NCBI GenBank assembly: GCA_041690255.1
Contig: JAWLHU010000010.1
Span: forward strand, 186,001 to 250,000
DNA: 64,000 nucleotides
From: JAWLHU01 sp041690255
GTDB taxonomy: Bacteria; Bacillota; Sulfobacillia; Symbiobacteriales; Symbiobacteriaceae
Reading direction: 5' to 3'
Shown: piece by piece, positions 1-8,615 of the stretch
Layout of the letters: each line of letters begins with the position of its first letter
Numbering within the stretch: position 1 is the stretch's first letter
Made by a program: the position numbers and the translations under genes
The notes under the pieces: generated by a model
Told to the model about the DNA's origin: nothing
Databases searched by the model: none
What the model saw: the letters and a program-made list of their open reading frames with translations, nothing else

Positions 1-204
1 TGAAAAAGGTGACACTTCATGCCCGAAGGACCCGTCCTCAGGCCCGGATCAGGCCCGCACATAGGCTTGGAAGGGGTCAGAGCGGTGTTCCACAGGAGAG
101 ACACCGGCTACGTCATGCAAAAGGTGACAAGTCCCCCCTCCCGCATACCACACCGGCCCTGAGAAGGCCGCAAATCCGGAAGGCCCTACGCCAAGCGTAA
201 GCCA
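1..204. other. Intergenic stretch at window edge, no gene supported
   Basis: No convincing reading frame with a ribosome binding site is visible here. The motif AAAAGGTGACA occurs near positions 4 and 118, a short direct repeat of unknown meaning. The stretch lies downstream of ftsY and its terminator. Confidence 0.4.
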
Positions 205-237
205 CAAAAAAGACCGCCCTCGGAGAAAGGGCGGTCT
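205..237 (-). terminator. Intrinsic terminator downstream of ftsY
   Basis: Read on the minus strand, a perfect 9-bp GC stem (ACCGCCC core) is followed by a run of six T residues. It lies about 35 bp past the ftsY stop and ends the smc-ftsY transcript. Confidence 0.85.
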
Positions 238-272
238 CGCTATACTCTCGCGCCTCCCGCACGGCCTGTCAC

Positions 273-1199
273 TCACATGCCGTCCCGGCTGAAGAGCGCC
301 TCCACAAACTGCTGCGGATCGAAGGGCTGCAGGTCATCCAGCCGTTCACCGACCCCGATAAACTTGACCGGCACCTGTTCCGAATCCTTAATTGCCACCA
401 CGACGCCGCCCTTGGCAGTCCCGTCCAGCTTCGTCAGGGCGATGGCGGTCACCCCCGCCACCTCCTTGAAGAGCCTGGTCTGCGCAATGGCGTTCTGCCC
501 GGTGGTCGCATCCAGCACCAGCAGCGTCTCGTGCGGGCCGTCCGGGACCTCCCGCCGGATCACCCGGGCGATCTTGGCCAGTTCCTCCATGAGGTGCCCC
601 TTGTTGTGCAGCCGGCCCGCCGTGTCCACGATCAGCACATCGGCGCCCTGATCCTTCGCCGCCTTGACGCCATCAAAGACGACCGCGGCGGGATCGGAGC
701 CCTCAGCGTGGGCGATCACATCCACCCCGGCCCGTTCACCCCAGACCTTCAACTGGTCGATGGCCGCCGCCCGGAACGTATCCGCCGCAGCCAGCATCAC
801 CTTCCGGGACTTGTCCACCCGCAGATGATGCGCCAGCTTGCCGATGGTGGTCGTCTTGCCGACCCCGTTCACCCCGACGACGAGGATGACGGTGAGGCCA
901 CCCTCCTTCAGATTGAGCGGGCTGACCCCCTCACCGAGCCGCCCGGCGATCAGCTCTTTGAGCACGGGCAACAGCTCCTCGCCGTTCTTCAGACCCCGCT
1001 TGCGGACCTCCTTGCGGAGCTCATCCACCAGCCGGCTCGATGCGGCGGCGCCCACATCGCCCTGGATCAGCGCCTCCTCCAACTCATCGAACAGATCGTC
1101 ATCGATCTTGCGGAAGACGCTCATGATCGTCGTGACACGGCCCACCAGGGCCTCCTTTGTCTTGGAGAGCCCTTCCTTCAACCGATCAAAGAAGCCCAC
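273..1199 (-). CDS. ftsY: Signal recognition particle receptor FtsY
   Basis: SRP receptor GTPase that docks SRP-ribosome complexes at the membrane for co-translational insertion. The 308 residues form a compact N domain (about 1-85) without the long acidic A domain of E. coli FtsY, as in many Firmicutes. The NG GTPase domain shows P-loop GVNGVGKT (109-116), DTAGR (192-196) and TKLD (256-259). The start is GTG with an AAGGGGCGAG ribosome site upstream. The gene follows smc by 72 bp on the same strand, the usual rnc-smc-ftsY order, and ends in an intrinsic terminator. Confidence 0.97.
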   Translation of the reverse strand: MGFFDRLKEGLSKTKEALVGRVTTIMSVFRKIDDDLFDELEEALIQGDVGAAASSRLVDELRKEVRKRGLKNGEELLPVLKELIAGRLGEGVSPLNLKEGGLTVILVVGVNGVGKTTTIGKLAHHLRVDKSRKVMLAAADTFRAAAIDQLKVWGERAGVDVIAHAEGSDPAAVVFDGVKAAKDQGADVLIVDTAGRLHNKGHLMEELAKIARVIRREVPDGPHETLLVLDATTGQNAIAQTRLFKEVAGVTAIALTKLDGTAKGGVVVAIKDSEQVPVKFIGVGERLDDLQPFDPQQFVEALFSRDGM

Positions 1200-1271
1200 A
1201 GAACTCGCCCCTTCACATCCAACTCCGGTTCTATCATACCCGCGACCGCCTGCCTGACGCCAGCCGCCGGC

Positions 1272-4200
1272 CTAGCTCGCCTCTCGCTCCACATCGACCA
1301 GGCGGACGGAGACCACCTTGGAGACACCGGTCCCCTCCATTGTGACGCCGTAGAGCTGGTCCGCTACTTCCATCGTTCCCCGCTGATGGGTGATACAGAT
1401 GAACTGGCTGCCCTGGGTGGCATAGTTCCGCAGGTACTTGCCGAACCGCTCCACGTTGGCCTCGTCCAGGGCCGCCTCCACCTCATCGAGCACGACGAAG
1501 GGGGTCGGCTTGACTCGCAGCAAGGCGAAGAGCAGGGCGATGGCGGTCATGGCCCGCTCGCCGCCCGAGAGGAGGCTCAGGGTCTGCGGCTTCTTGCCCG
1601 GTGGCTGTGCGATGATCTCAATGCCCGTCTCGAGCAGGTCGTTCTCATCCACCAGGACCAGGTCGGCCTTGCCGCCCTCGAACAGCTCCTGGTAGACTCG
1701 CTGGAACTCCCGGCGGATCACGTGGAACGAGTCGAGGAAGTGGCTCTTGATCCGCTTGTCCAGCTCCTCGATCGCCCGGTAGAGCGAGCCCTTCGCCTCC
1801 TCCAGGTCTGCCTGCTGGGCGGTGAGGAAGGTGAGCCGTTCCTGGGCGTTCTTGTAGTCCTCAATCGCCGCCAGATTGACCGGCCCGAGCTCCCGGATTT
1901 GCTCACGCAGGTCATAGATCCGGGTCTTGGCGAATTCGATCTCGCCCTCGGGCAAGGCCCGGTCGGCCACATCTTCCGGGGTGAGCCCGTACTGCTCCTG
2001 GAGCCGCTGGACGAAGTTCTCCTGCTCCAGCTTCAGCCGGGCCTCCTCCACCTCGCCCTGCTGGAGCCGGTTCTGGCTCTCGGTCTGGGAGCGGCGCAGG
2101 GAACGCATCTCGCGGTCGCGGGCGTTCGCCTGCTCCATCGCCTCCAGCTTGCGGGCCTGGACACGGCCCCGCTCCTCGTCGAGCCCCTGCTTGGACTGGG
2201 CCGCCTCCGCCGCCTCGGTCCGGGCGGCGACCAGATCGGCGGCGATCTGCTCCAGCCGGTTGACCAGGTCGATCTGCTGCTGCTCCTTCTGGCTCCGCTC
2301 ACCCTCCAGCGAGGCCTGCTCAGACTCCAGCCGGGCCCGGTTGGCGGAGAGGCCGCGCAACTGCTCCTGCAGCTCGGCCAGCTTCACCTGAAGCGCCATC
2401 ACCTGCTGCTGCCGCTCCTGCAGGGCACCGCTCCGGGCCTGGGCCTCGGCGTTCAGTTGGGCGACCTCGGTCTCCAGCCCGGCCCGCTCTGTGGCCAGGT
2501 CGGTCACCTGGGCCCGCAGGCCCTCGGCCGCCACCCGCTGCTCCGCCACCTCGGCCTCGATCGCCCGGGCTTGGCTCGCGTGGTTCGCCAGCAGATCCTC
2601 CGAGCGCCGGGCCTCGCCGGCAAGACGGGCCACCTCGGCCTCCGCCTGGGTGATCTTCGTCTCGACCGCCCGCAGCTCCGACTCCTTCGCCTGGATCTGA
2701 GCGGAGAGGTCGTTCCGCTTCGCCTGCTCGGCCTCGTAGGCCTGGCGTGCCCCGACCAGTTCCTCACGGAGGGCGGCGATCTTCGCCGTCAGCTCCTCCC
2801 GCTCCCGCTCCCGGGAGAGGAGGCCGGCCCCCTGCCCGCCGGTCGAGCCGCCCGTCAGGGCGCCGCCCGCCGCCAGCAGCTCGCCGTCCAGCGTCACGAT
2901 CCGGTAGCGCTGCCCCGTCTTCCGGCCAAATGCGAGGGCCGCATCCATATCCTCGGCGATCAGCGTCCGGCCCAGCAGGGAGGCCATGGCCGGGCGCAGC
3001 TTCTCCTCGTAGCGGACCAGATCCAGCGCAATCCCGATGATCCCCGGCGCCGCCTTGAACTCCCGCTCTTCGTCCGCCCGGTAGCTGTTCGGCCGGATGC
3101 TGTTCAGCGGCAGGAAGGTGGCACGACCGCCACCCGTCCGCTTCAAATGTTCGATGGCCGCCTTGGCACCCTGATCCGTCTCCGTGATCAGGTTCTGAAT
3201 GGCGCCGCCCAGGGCGATCTCGATCGCCTTCTCGTACCGCGGCTCCGTCCGGATCGCCTCCGCGACGGCGCCGACCACATCAGCCGCCCAGGGCTGCCCC
3301 TTCTCCCGGCCCTGCAGGACCGTCCGGGTCCCCTTCTGATAGCCCTCAAAGGCGTTGATCATCTCTTCGATGGCCCCAAGCCGGGAGGAGGCGGCCTGGA
3401 TCTGCTCCCGGATCGCCCCGCCCTGCTGCTGGAGGTCGCTTAACTGCTGCTCGCTCCGCTGGCGGGCGCTGCGCAGGGAGCCGATCTCGCCTTGCAGGGC
3501 TGCCTGGGCCTCGTGGAGGGCCACCTGCTCGGCCCCCTTGGCCCTGGCGGCCTCACGGGTCTGGGCGGCCTCGGCCTCCGCCCGCTCCCGCTCCTCACCC
3601 AGCCGTGCCAGGCGCCGGAGCGCCTCCTCTGCGGCCCGGTCGGCCGCCTGGGCGCCGTTCCGCTTCTCCGCTTCCGCCTGGAGGATGGTCACAATGCGAG
3701 CCTTCCGCTCCTCGACCGCCGCCTGGGCGGACTGGCTCTCGCCCTCCACGGTGCGGCGCCCCTCCTCCAGGGCGGTCAGCTCATCGGCCAGCCGGGCGCC
3801 GGTCGCCTCGACTTGGGCCATCTGCTCGCCCAGTCCCTCGATCTCCCGCAGCACCGCGGCGATCTTCGCCGACAACTGCTCGCTCTCCCGTGCGACCCGC
3901 TGCCGGTCTGCCTGGGCGCCCCGCTCCTCCTGCTGCGAGAGGGCGAGCCGGCCCTCGGCGCGCTCCAGCCGGCCCGTGGCCTCCGCCAGCCGGACCGAGA
4001 GGACCGAAAGCTCCTGATCAAGCGCCTCCACAAGCTGGCGGGCCACCTCGGCCGCCTCCTCGCCCGCCTGCATCTTCTGTTCGATCTCGCCAAGACGGGC
4101 CGAGAGCTCGGCGTTGGTCGCGAGCTGCTTCTCCAGCTTGGCCGAGACCATCTGCAGTTGATGCGCCAGCAGCCCGGTGTCCAGCCCGGTCAGCTCGGCG

Positions 4201-4856
4201 TCAAGCCCGGTGTAGACCTCGGCCTTCTGGGCCTGCTCCGCCAGGGACTCCATGTTGGCGGTCAGTTCGCCCACGATGTCGGTGATCCGCAGCAGGTTCT
4301 GCTCCGTCTCCTGCAGACGGCGCTGTGCCTCCCGCTTGCGGGCCTTGTAGCGAGCGATGCCGGCCGCCTCCTCGAAGAGGCCGCGCCGGTCCTCCGGCTT
4401 GGAGGAGAGGATCTCATCGATCTTGCCCTGCCCGATAATCGAGTAGTTCTCCTTGCCGACACCGGTGTCCAGGAAGAGGTCCTGGACATCCTTCAGCCGA
4501 CAGGGGACCTGGTTGATGAAGTACTCGCCCTCACCCGAGCGATCGACCCGGCGGGTGACCATCACCTCGGTGAAGCCAACGCTCAGCTTGCCGTCGGTGT
4601 TGTCCAGGACCAGCGAGACCTGGGCGAAGCCCATGGCCCGCTTGCCGTCGCTGCCGGCAAAGATCACGTCGGCCATGTTGCCGCCGCGCAGCGCCTTGGC
4701 CGACTGCTCACCCAACACCCAGCGGATCGCATCGGAGACGTTCGACTTGCCCGATCCGTTGGGGCCCACAACCGCCGTAATGCCCGGCGTGAATTCCAGT
4801 TCAGTCTTATCGGCAAAGGATTTAAAGCCGAAGATTTCCAGTCGCTTGAGGTACAA
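1272..4856 (-). CDS. smc: Chromosome partition protein SMC
   Basis: Structural maintenance of chromosomes ATPase, the core of the SMC-ScpAB condensin that compacts and segregates origins. At 1194 residues it is of normal length. The Walker A motif GPNGSGKS is at 31-38. Two long coiled coils rich in E, Q, A and R flank a hinge at roughly 500-680. The C-terminal head carries the signature LSLLSGGERA and Walker B VVLDEVEAALDEAN. The start is TTG preceded by GAGGAGG, and the protein begins MYLKRLEIFGFKSF as the family does. ftsY follows. The usual upstream partner rnc lies 4.8 kb away, separated by accessory genes. Confidence 0.97.
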   Translation of the reverse strand: MYLKRLEIFGFKSFADKTELEFTPGITAVVGPNGSGKSNVSDAIRWVLGEQSAKALRGGNMADVIFAGSDGKRAMGFAQVSLVLDNTDGKLSVGFTEVMVTRRVDRSGEGEYFINQVPCRLKDVQDLFLDTGVGKENYSIIGQGKIDEILSSKPEDRRGLFEEAAGIARYKARKREAQRRLQETEQNLLRITDIVGELTANMESLAEQAQKAEVYTGLDAELTGLDTGLLAHQLQMVSAKLEKQLATNAELSARLGEIEQKMQAGEEAAEVARQLVEALDQELSVLSVRLAEATGRLERAEGRLALSQQEERGAQADRQRVARESEQLSAKIAAVLREIEGLGEQMAQVEATGARLADELTALEEGRRTVEGESQSAQAAVEERKARIVTILQAEAEKRNGAQAADRAAEEALRRLARLGEERERAEAEAAQTREAARAKGAEQVALHEAQAALQGEIGSLRSARQRSEQQLSDLQQQGGAIREQIQAASSRLGAIEEMINAFEGYQKGTRTVLQGREKGQPWAADVVGAVAEAIRTEPRYEKAIEIALGGAIQNLITETDQGAKAAIEHLKRTGGGRATFLPLNSIRPNSYRADEEREFKAAPGIIGIALDLVRYEEKLRPAMASLLGRTLIAEDMDAALAFGRKTGQRYRIVTLDGELLAAGGALTGGSTGGQGAGLLSREREREELTAKIAALREELVGARQAYEAEQAKRNDLSAQIQAKESELRAVETKITQAEAEVARLAGEARRSEDLLANHASQARAIEAEVAEQRVAAEGLRAQVTDLATERAGLETEVAQLNAEAQARSGALQERQQQVMALQVKLAELQEQLRGLSANRARLESEQASLEGERSQKEQQQIDLVNRLEQIAADLVAARTEAAEAAQSKQGLDEERGRVQARKLEAMEQANARDREMRSLRRSQTESQNRLQQGEVEEARLKLEQENFVQRLQEQYGLTPEDVADRALPEGEIEFAKTRIYDLREQIRELGPVNLAAIEDYKNAQERLTFLTAQQADLEEAKGSLYRAIEELDKRIKSHFLDSFHVIRREFQRVYQELFEGGKADLVLVDENDLLETGIEIIAQPPGKKPQTLSLLSGGERAMTAIALLFALLRVKPTPFVVLDEVEAALDEANVERFGKYLRNYATQGSQFICITHQRGTMEVADQLYGVTMEGTGVSKVVSVRLVDVEREAS

Positions 4857-5008
4857 CTCGCAGCCTCCTCATCCGTGCGGAGCAGTCTTCTCAGGGCCGG
4901 CATCGGGCCCTTGACAAGAATAGCGCGCCGGGGCAAGCAGGCACCCGGCGCGGTGCGAGTTTTCCATTTCGACAACAGGGGGGCTGTATCCTTCATTGAA
5001 AGTGGGGA

Positions 5009-5108
5009 GGGGGTAGAGCGCAACCCCCTCCCCACTCCCCACCCCGCCTCTTGCAGACCCGACGACGTTCGTGACGTCACGGCCGACACGACCGTCTCTG
5101 TCATCGGA
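5009..5108. repeat. Direct repeat copy 1 (about 100 bp)
   Basis: Begins GGGGGTAGAGCGCAACCCCC and ends at TCATCGGA. It matches 5131-5230 with only a few substitutions, such as GTGACGTCAC against GTCACGTCAC. It contains the near-palindrome GACGTCACG and a run CCCCACTCCCCACCCC. There is no coding potential. Confidence 0.9.
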
Positions 5109-5130
5109 GGAGGGCCAAAGCGTTCGGGCA

Positions 5131-5230
5131 GGGGGTAGAGCGCAACCCCCTCCCCACTCCCCACCCCGCCTCTTGCAGACCCGACGACGTTCGTCACGTC
5201 ACGGCCGACACGACCGTCTCTGTCACCGGA
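5131..5230. repeat. Direct repeat copy 2 (about 100 bp)
   Basis: Second copy of the 5009-5108 repeat, offset by 122 bp. Immediately after it a degenerate left end (CAGGGGGCAGAGCGCCCAGG) suggests a partial third copy. Confidence 0.9.
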
Positions 5231-5287
5231 CAGGGGGCAGAGCGCCCAGGCAGGGGTAGAACGCCACCGGGCCCGAAGGGCAGACGA

Positions 5288-5312
5288 AACGCCGCCATTT
5301 GCAGGCGGCGTT
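5288..5312 (-). terminator. Hairpin downstream of spoVS
   Basis: AACGCCGCC and GGCGGCGTT pair around a 7-nt loop 32 bp past the spoVS stop. On the minus strand the T-tract is short (TTTCG), so termination is plausible but not strong. Confidence 0.55.
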
Positions 5313-5343
5313 CCCCTTTGCCTTGGATTCTCGTACTGCGACC

Positions 5344-5604
5344 TTACCGAGGCTCCACGATGAAGCGGATTGCGGTCCGCTCCTCCCCGTCAATGGCGAT
5401 CTCGGCGAATGCGGGCACGGCGACCAGATCGATCCCATTCGGGGCAACGTATCCACGAGCGATTGCGATAGCCTTGACGGCTTGGTTCACGGCACCGGCC
5501 CCCACGGCCTGCACCTCAGCCGATCCTTTGTCACGTAGGACCGCTGCCAGGGCACCGGCCACCGACTTGGGCTTCGACGTTGCTGATACTTTTAGTACTT
5601 CCAT
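5344..5604 (-). CDS. spoVS: Stage V sporulation protein S
   Basis: An 86-residue protein of the small, highly conserved SpoVS family. In B. subtilis the family affects progression past stage V and septation; it has an Alba-like fold. The sequence starts MEVLKVSATSKPKSVAGALA and ends IRFIVEP, covering the family from end to end. ATG is preceded by GAGGAGGA. It is a single gene with a hairpin behind it, inserted between rnc and smc where most Firmicutes have no gene. Its presence supports an endospore-former. Confidence 0.95.
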   Translation of the reverse strand: MEVLKVSATSKPKSVAGALAAVLRDKGSAEVQAVGAGAVNQAVKAIAIARGYVAPNGIDLVAVPAFAEIAIDGEERTAIRFIVEPR

Positions 5605-5939
5605 TGGGAAACGTCCTCCTCGAAATGTACCTCCATCTCGGCTTTCTTACGATACCATTAACCTTTATTCTTGCAAACCTTTCTTTTTCCTCTGTATCTA
5701 ACGAATATTTTTTTCGAAGAGTATGTCAAAGATCGATAGATACCAGCCAAACCTTAGAACCACGGGGCATCCCTCTACACTCCTCTCCTTCGTTTTTTTC
5801 GCGAGAGATCCCTGCTTCCGGGCGAAATCTTCCCAAATATCCCCGCAATATCCCGACCTTCGGGACATATGGCTGGGCAACTCATCACCGCGGCCTACGA
5901 AGGCACCACTCCCATCACAGCCTTTGAGGAGGTCGTTCT
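5605..5939. other. AT-rich intergenic region between divergent spoVS and MerR genes
   Basis: Base composition is clearly more AT-rich than the surroundings, with several T-runs. It must hold the promoters of both divergent genes. I could not pick out a confident sigma-A pair or the 19-bp-spaced operator expected for a MerR regulator. A small palindrome CCCGACCTTCGGG lies near 5857. Confidence 0.5.
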
Positions 5940-6311
5940 CTGTATACAGTAAAGCAAGTTGCCGAGAAGATGGGGATCTCAGCACATACCCTGCGGTTCT
6001 ATGATAAAGAGGGGCTCTTCGCCCATCTCTCCCGCAATGAGAACAATGTGCGACTCTTTTCGGAGCGGGACTTGGAGCGAGTCTACCTGGTTCAGTGTCT
6101 GAGGGAGACCGGTATGCCCTTGGCAGAGGTGCGGGAGTACATTCAGCTCGGCTTGCAGGGGGAGTCCACGATCCCCAAGCGCTACGAGATGATCCGGAAC
6201 CAGGCGAAACGCGCTGAAGAGCAACTGGCGGAGATGGTCAAGCGAGTCCAGACCTTGCAGAGAAAGGTCGATCATTACACCCGCCTCCTGGAAGAGCAAA
6301 GCGGAGAATAA
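5940..6311 (+). CDS. MerR-family transcriptional regulator (CTG start)
   Basis: A DNA-binding activator/repressor of 123 residues. The winged helix-turn-helix begins MYTVKQVAEKMGISAHTLRF and is followed by a dimerisation coiled coil (about 80-118) with no cysteine-rich metal loop. The first ATG (5970) would cut off half of the first helix. Reading upstream in frame, CTG at 5940 lies 6 nt after a perfect GAGGAGGT and restores the canonical MerR N terminus, so I place the start there. The type resembles the MerR regulators that control aldehyde or redox stress genes. The aldo-keto reductase just downstream, convergent on the minus strand, is a plausible target. Confidence 0.85.
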   Translation: MYTVKQVAEKMGISAHTLRFYDKEGLFAHLSRNENNVRLFSERDLERVYLVQCLRETGMPLAEVREYIQLGLQGESTIPKRYEMIRNQAKRAEEQLAEMVKRVQTLQRKVDHYTRLLEEQSGE

Positions 6312-6353
6312 GCCAGGCCGAGGAGTGCCCTCCGCCTGTGGCTCAAGCCCCTC

Positions 6354-7331
6354 TCAAATCCCCATGACCGGGTGCGGTACATAGGGCTCCTCGAGCAGTT
6401 CGATCTCCTCGGGCGTCAGCTTCACCGCCAGCGCTGCGACCGCATCCTCCAGATGATGCGGCTTTGTCGCGCCGACGATCGGGGCGGTCACCATCTCCTT
6501 CTGGAGCACCCAGGCCAGGGCCACCTGCGCCCGTGGGACGCAGCGTCCCGTGGCAACCTGTGTGACGGCCTCCACTACCTTGCGGTCGGCATCAACCATG
6601 TGCGCATAGAACCGCTTGCCGACCTCGTCCACCTCCGACCGGGCCGTCTGCTCATCCCAGTCACGGGTCAGCCGCCCCTTCGCCAGCGGACTCCAGGGGA
6701 TCACACCGATCCCCTCCTCCCGGCAGAGCGGCAGCACCTCCCGCTCCTCTTCCCGGTAGAGGAGATTGACGAGGTTCTGCATCGATATGAACTTTGTCCA
6801 GCCGTGCCGCTCGGCGACGTGGTTCGCCTTGAGCAGCTGCCAGGCGTACATCGAGGAAGCACCGAGATAGCGCACCTTTCCGGCCTTAACCAGATCATGG
6901 AGCGTCTCCATCGTCTCTTCGATGGGCGTTGTGCTGTCCCACCGGTGGATCTGATACAGATCGATGTAGTCGGTGCCCAGCCGCTTCAGGCTGTTGTCGA
7001 TCTCGCTCAGGATCGCTTTGCGGGAGAGGCCGGCCCCGTTGGGTCCGGGCCGCATCCGGAAGTAGACCTTGGTCGCAATCACGACCTCGTCACGGTGGGC
7101 GAAATCCTTGAGCGCTCGCCCGACGATCTCCTCGCTCGTCCCATCGGAGTAAAAGTTGGCCGTGTCGAAGAAGTTGATACCAAGCTCCAGCGCCCGCCTG
7201 ATGAAGGGCCGGCTTTGCTCCTCGTCGAGCGTCCAGGTAGGATAACCGCGATCTGGAACCCCAAAGCTCATGCAACCGAGGCAGATCCGGGAAACCTCCA
7301 GGCCGGTCCGGCCAAGTCTGCGATACTCCAT
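6354..7331 (-). CDS. Aldo/keto reductase
   Basis: NADPH-dependent reductase of aldehydes and ketones, a 325-residue (beta/alpha)8 barrel. The family tetrad is present: Asp56 (FDTAN), Tyr61 (NFYSDG), Lys88 (ATKVY) and His129 (QIHRWD). The C-terminal cofactor region contains IPWSPLAKG and a GATKPHHLEDA segment. It is closest in pattern to the YajO/AKR11-12-like group; the substrate cannot be told. ATG is preceded by GGGAG. It converges with the MerR gene, 42 bp apart, and is a candidate member of its regulon. Confidence 0.9.
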   Translation of the reverse strand: MEYRRLGRTGLEVSRICLGCMSFGVPDRGYPTWTLDEEQSRPFIRRALELGINFFDTANFYSDGTSEEIVGRALKDFAHRDEVVIATKVYFRMRPGPNGAGLSRKAILSEIDNSLKRLGTDYIDLYQIHRWDSTTPIEETMETLHDLVKAGKVRYLGASSMYAWQLLKANHVAERHGWTKFISMQNLVNLLYREEEREVLPLCREEGIGVIPWSPLAKGRLTRDWDEQTARSEVDEVGKRFYAHMVDADRKVVEAVTQVATGRCVPRAQVALAWVLQKEMVTAPIVGATKPHHLEDAVAALAVKLTPEEIELLEEPYVPHPVMGI

Positions 7332-7395
7332 GATTATTGCACTCCCTGCCGTGAGATCAAATCGTCAAGCCGTAGCATGACCACCTGTGCACCGC

Positions 7396-8445
7396 TCATC
7401 CCTTCGCCGTAGCGCTCCGCAGGATGACCGGCCTGTGGTGCACCAGGAAGAACAGCGGCACCATGAAAGCAACCACGATGGAAGCAGCCAGATAGGCGGT
7501 CTGGTAGTCACTGCGCCCGGCCACCATACCCAGCAGCAGCGAGCCGGTCGCGATGCCTGCATCGATAAAGAAGTACCAGGTGCTGGTGGCGTAGCCCTTG
7601 CGCTCTGTGGGAACCGACCGGACTGTGAGCGCCTGGAAGGAAGAGAGCGCCCCCCAGCCGAGCCCGATCACCGCCGCACTGCCGAGGTAGCTGAATCCGG
7701 TCTGCGCCTGGCTCAGAAGGAAGAGGCCAACGGCGAAGAGCACGATACCGGGGTAGATGACGGACGTCGCACCGACCCTGTCAAAGACCCGGCCGAACCA
7801 CGGACGGGGAATCACGACCATCAGGGCGTACACGGCGAAGAAGTAGCTGGTGAAGCTCGTCAGCCCCAGGGCGTCCGCCGTAGACCGAGGCGAAGGCCGA
7901 GATCCCACCGTAGGCGAACGCCATGAGGAAACCGCACAGGCCGATCGGAATGGCGGCAGGTTCCAGGAGGGTCCGGAGGCCGAACGATGGCAGGGCCTTA
8001 GCCTCCGCGGCGGGCTGCGCATGAGCTATCGGGGCGGGGAGTCGCACCAGCAGCCCGCTGGCGAGGCTCAGCACCGAAAACAGCGCACAGCAGGCGAAGA
8101 GCACGGTAAACGGCAGGTACTGAATCAGCGTCAGGCCGATGAACGGGCCGAGGACCATGGCTGTGCTCTGGAACATCCCATAGTAGCCAAAGCCCTCGCC
8201 GGTGCGGGTTTTCGGCACCAGGTGTGCCGCGATCGTGCCACCTGCGCTGGTCGCAATGCCGAGCGACAGGCCGTGCACAACCCGCAAGGCCATGAGGAAC
8301 CGGAGGTGTTGCTGACCAGGTAGAGACTGGTGACGACAAAGAGGAGAACCACAGCGGTGAGAAATGTCTTTCGCTCACCAAACCGCTTCATCCATGGGCC
8401 GGCCATCGGTCGCGACGCCAGGGCCGAGAGGGCGAAGGCGGTCAC
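7396..8445 (-). pseudogene. MFS transporter, broken by two frameshifts and 5' truncation
   Basis: Three overlapping reading frames together encode one major facilitator permease. The 8445-8300 part gives the loop 2-3 region (PMAGPWMKRFGERKT). The 8293-7870 part gives MALRVVHGLSLGIATSAGGT and later helices. The 7870-7396 part gives the remaining helices (TSYFFAVYALMVVIPRPWFG). Shifts lie near 8300 and near 7870. The first helix and start region are missing upstream of 8445, so this looks like a decayed gene rather than only sequencing error, although error cannot be excluded for the two shifts. Confidence 0.8.
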
Positions 8446-8565
8446 TATAGAGCATTAGAGTGGCTCTCAGTCAACGGGACGCTGCGTAACTGGCGATATG
8501 TTCCTGTTCCTGATCGGCCTGTGCGCCTCCGTCTGGCCCTCGCCATTCCAAGACCGACATGAAAG
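8446..8565. other. Junction upstream of the truncated MFS gene
   Basis: About 120 bp where the missing MFS N terminus would be expected. No homologous coding sequence is recognisable in any frame, supporting a deletion or rearrangement endpoint here. Confidence 0.4.
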
Positions 8566-8598
8566 CCCCCGAGCGGCACCACAAGGGCGGCTCGGGGG
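8566..8598 (-). terminator. Hairpin downstream of the lysine/aspartate-tailed protein gene
   Basis: CCCCCGAGC pairs with GCTCGGGGG across a 15-nt loop, followed on the minus strand by CTTTC. Stem strength is good and the T-tract weak. Confidence 0.6.
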
Positions 8599-8615
8599 TC
8601 CTTATTGGCCGTGGC

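Larger units (their letters stand above)
4857..5343. other. 487-bp intergenic region upstream of smc with repeats
   Basis: Between the smc start and the spoVS 3' end. It holds two long direct repeats (listed separately), a degenerate third copy of their left end near 5231-5262, and a hairpin next to spoVS. No gene is supported. Confidence 0.6.

Noticed and set aside
531..3443. A 970-codon plus-strand open frame across ftsY and smc
   Set aside because: It is antisense to two unmistakable genes; its L/G/R/P-rich, repetitive composition is typical of the complementary strand of GC-rich coding DNA.
3492..5138. A long plus-strand open frame antisense to smc
   Set aside because: No ribosome site, composition of an antisense shadow, and it runs into the direct repeats upstream of smc.
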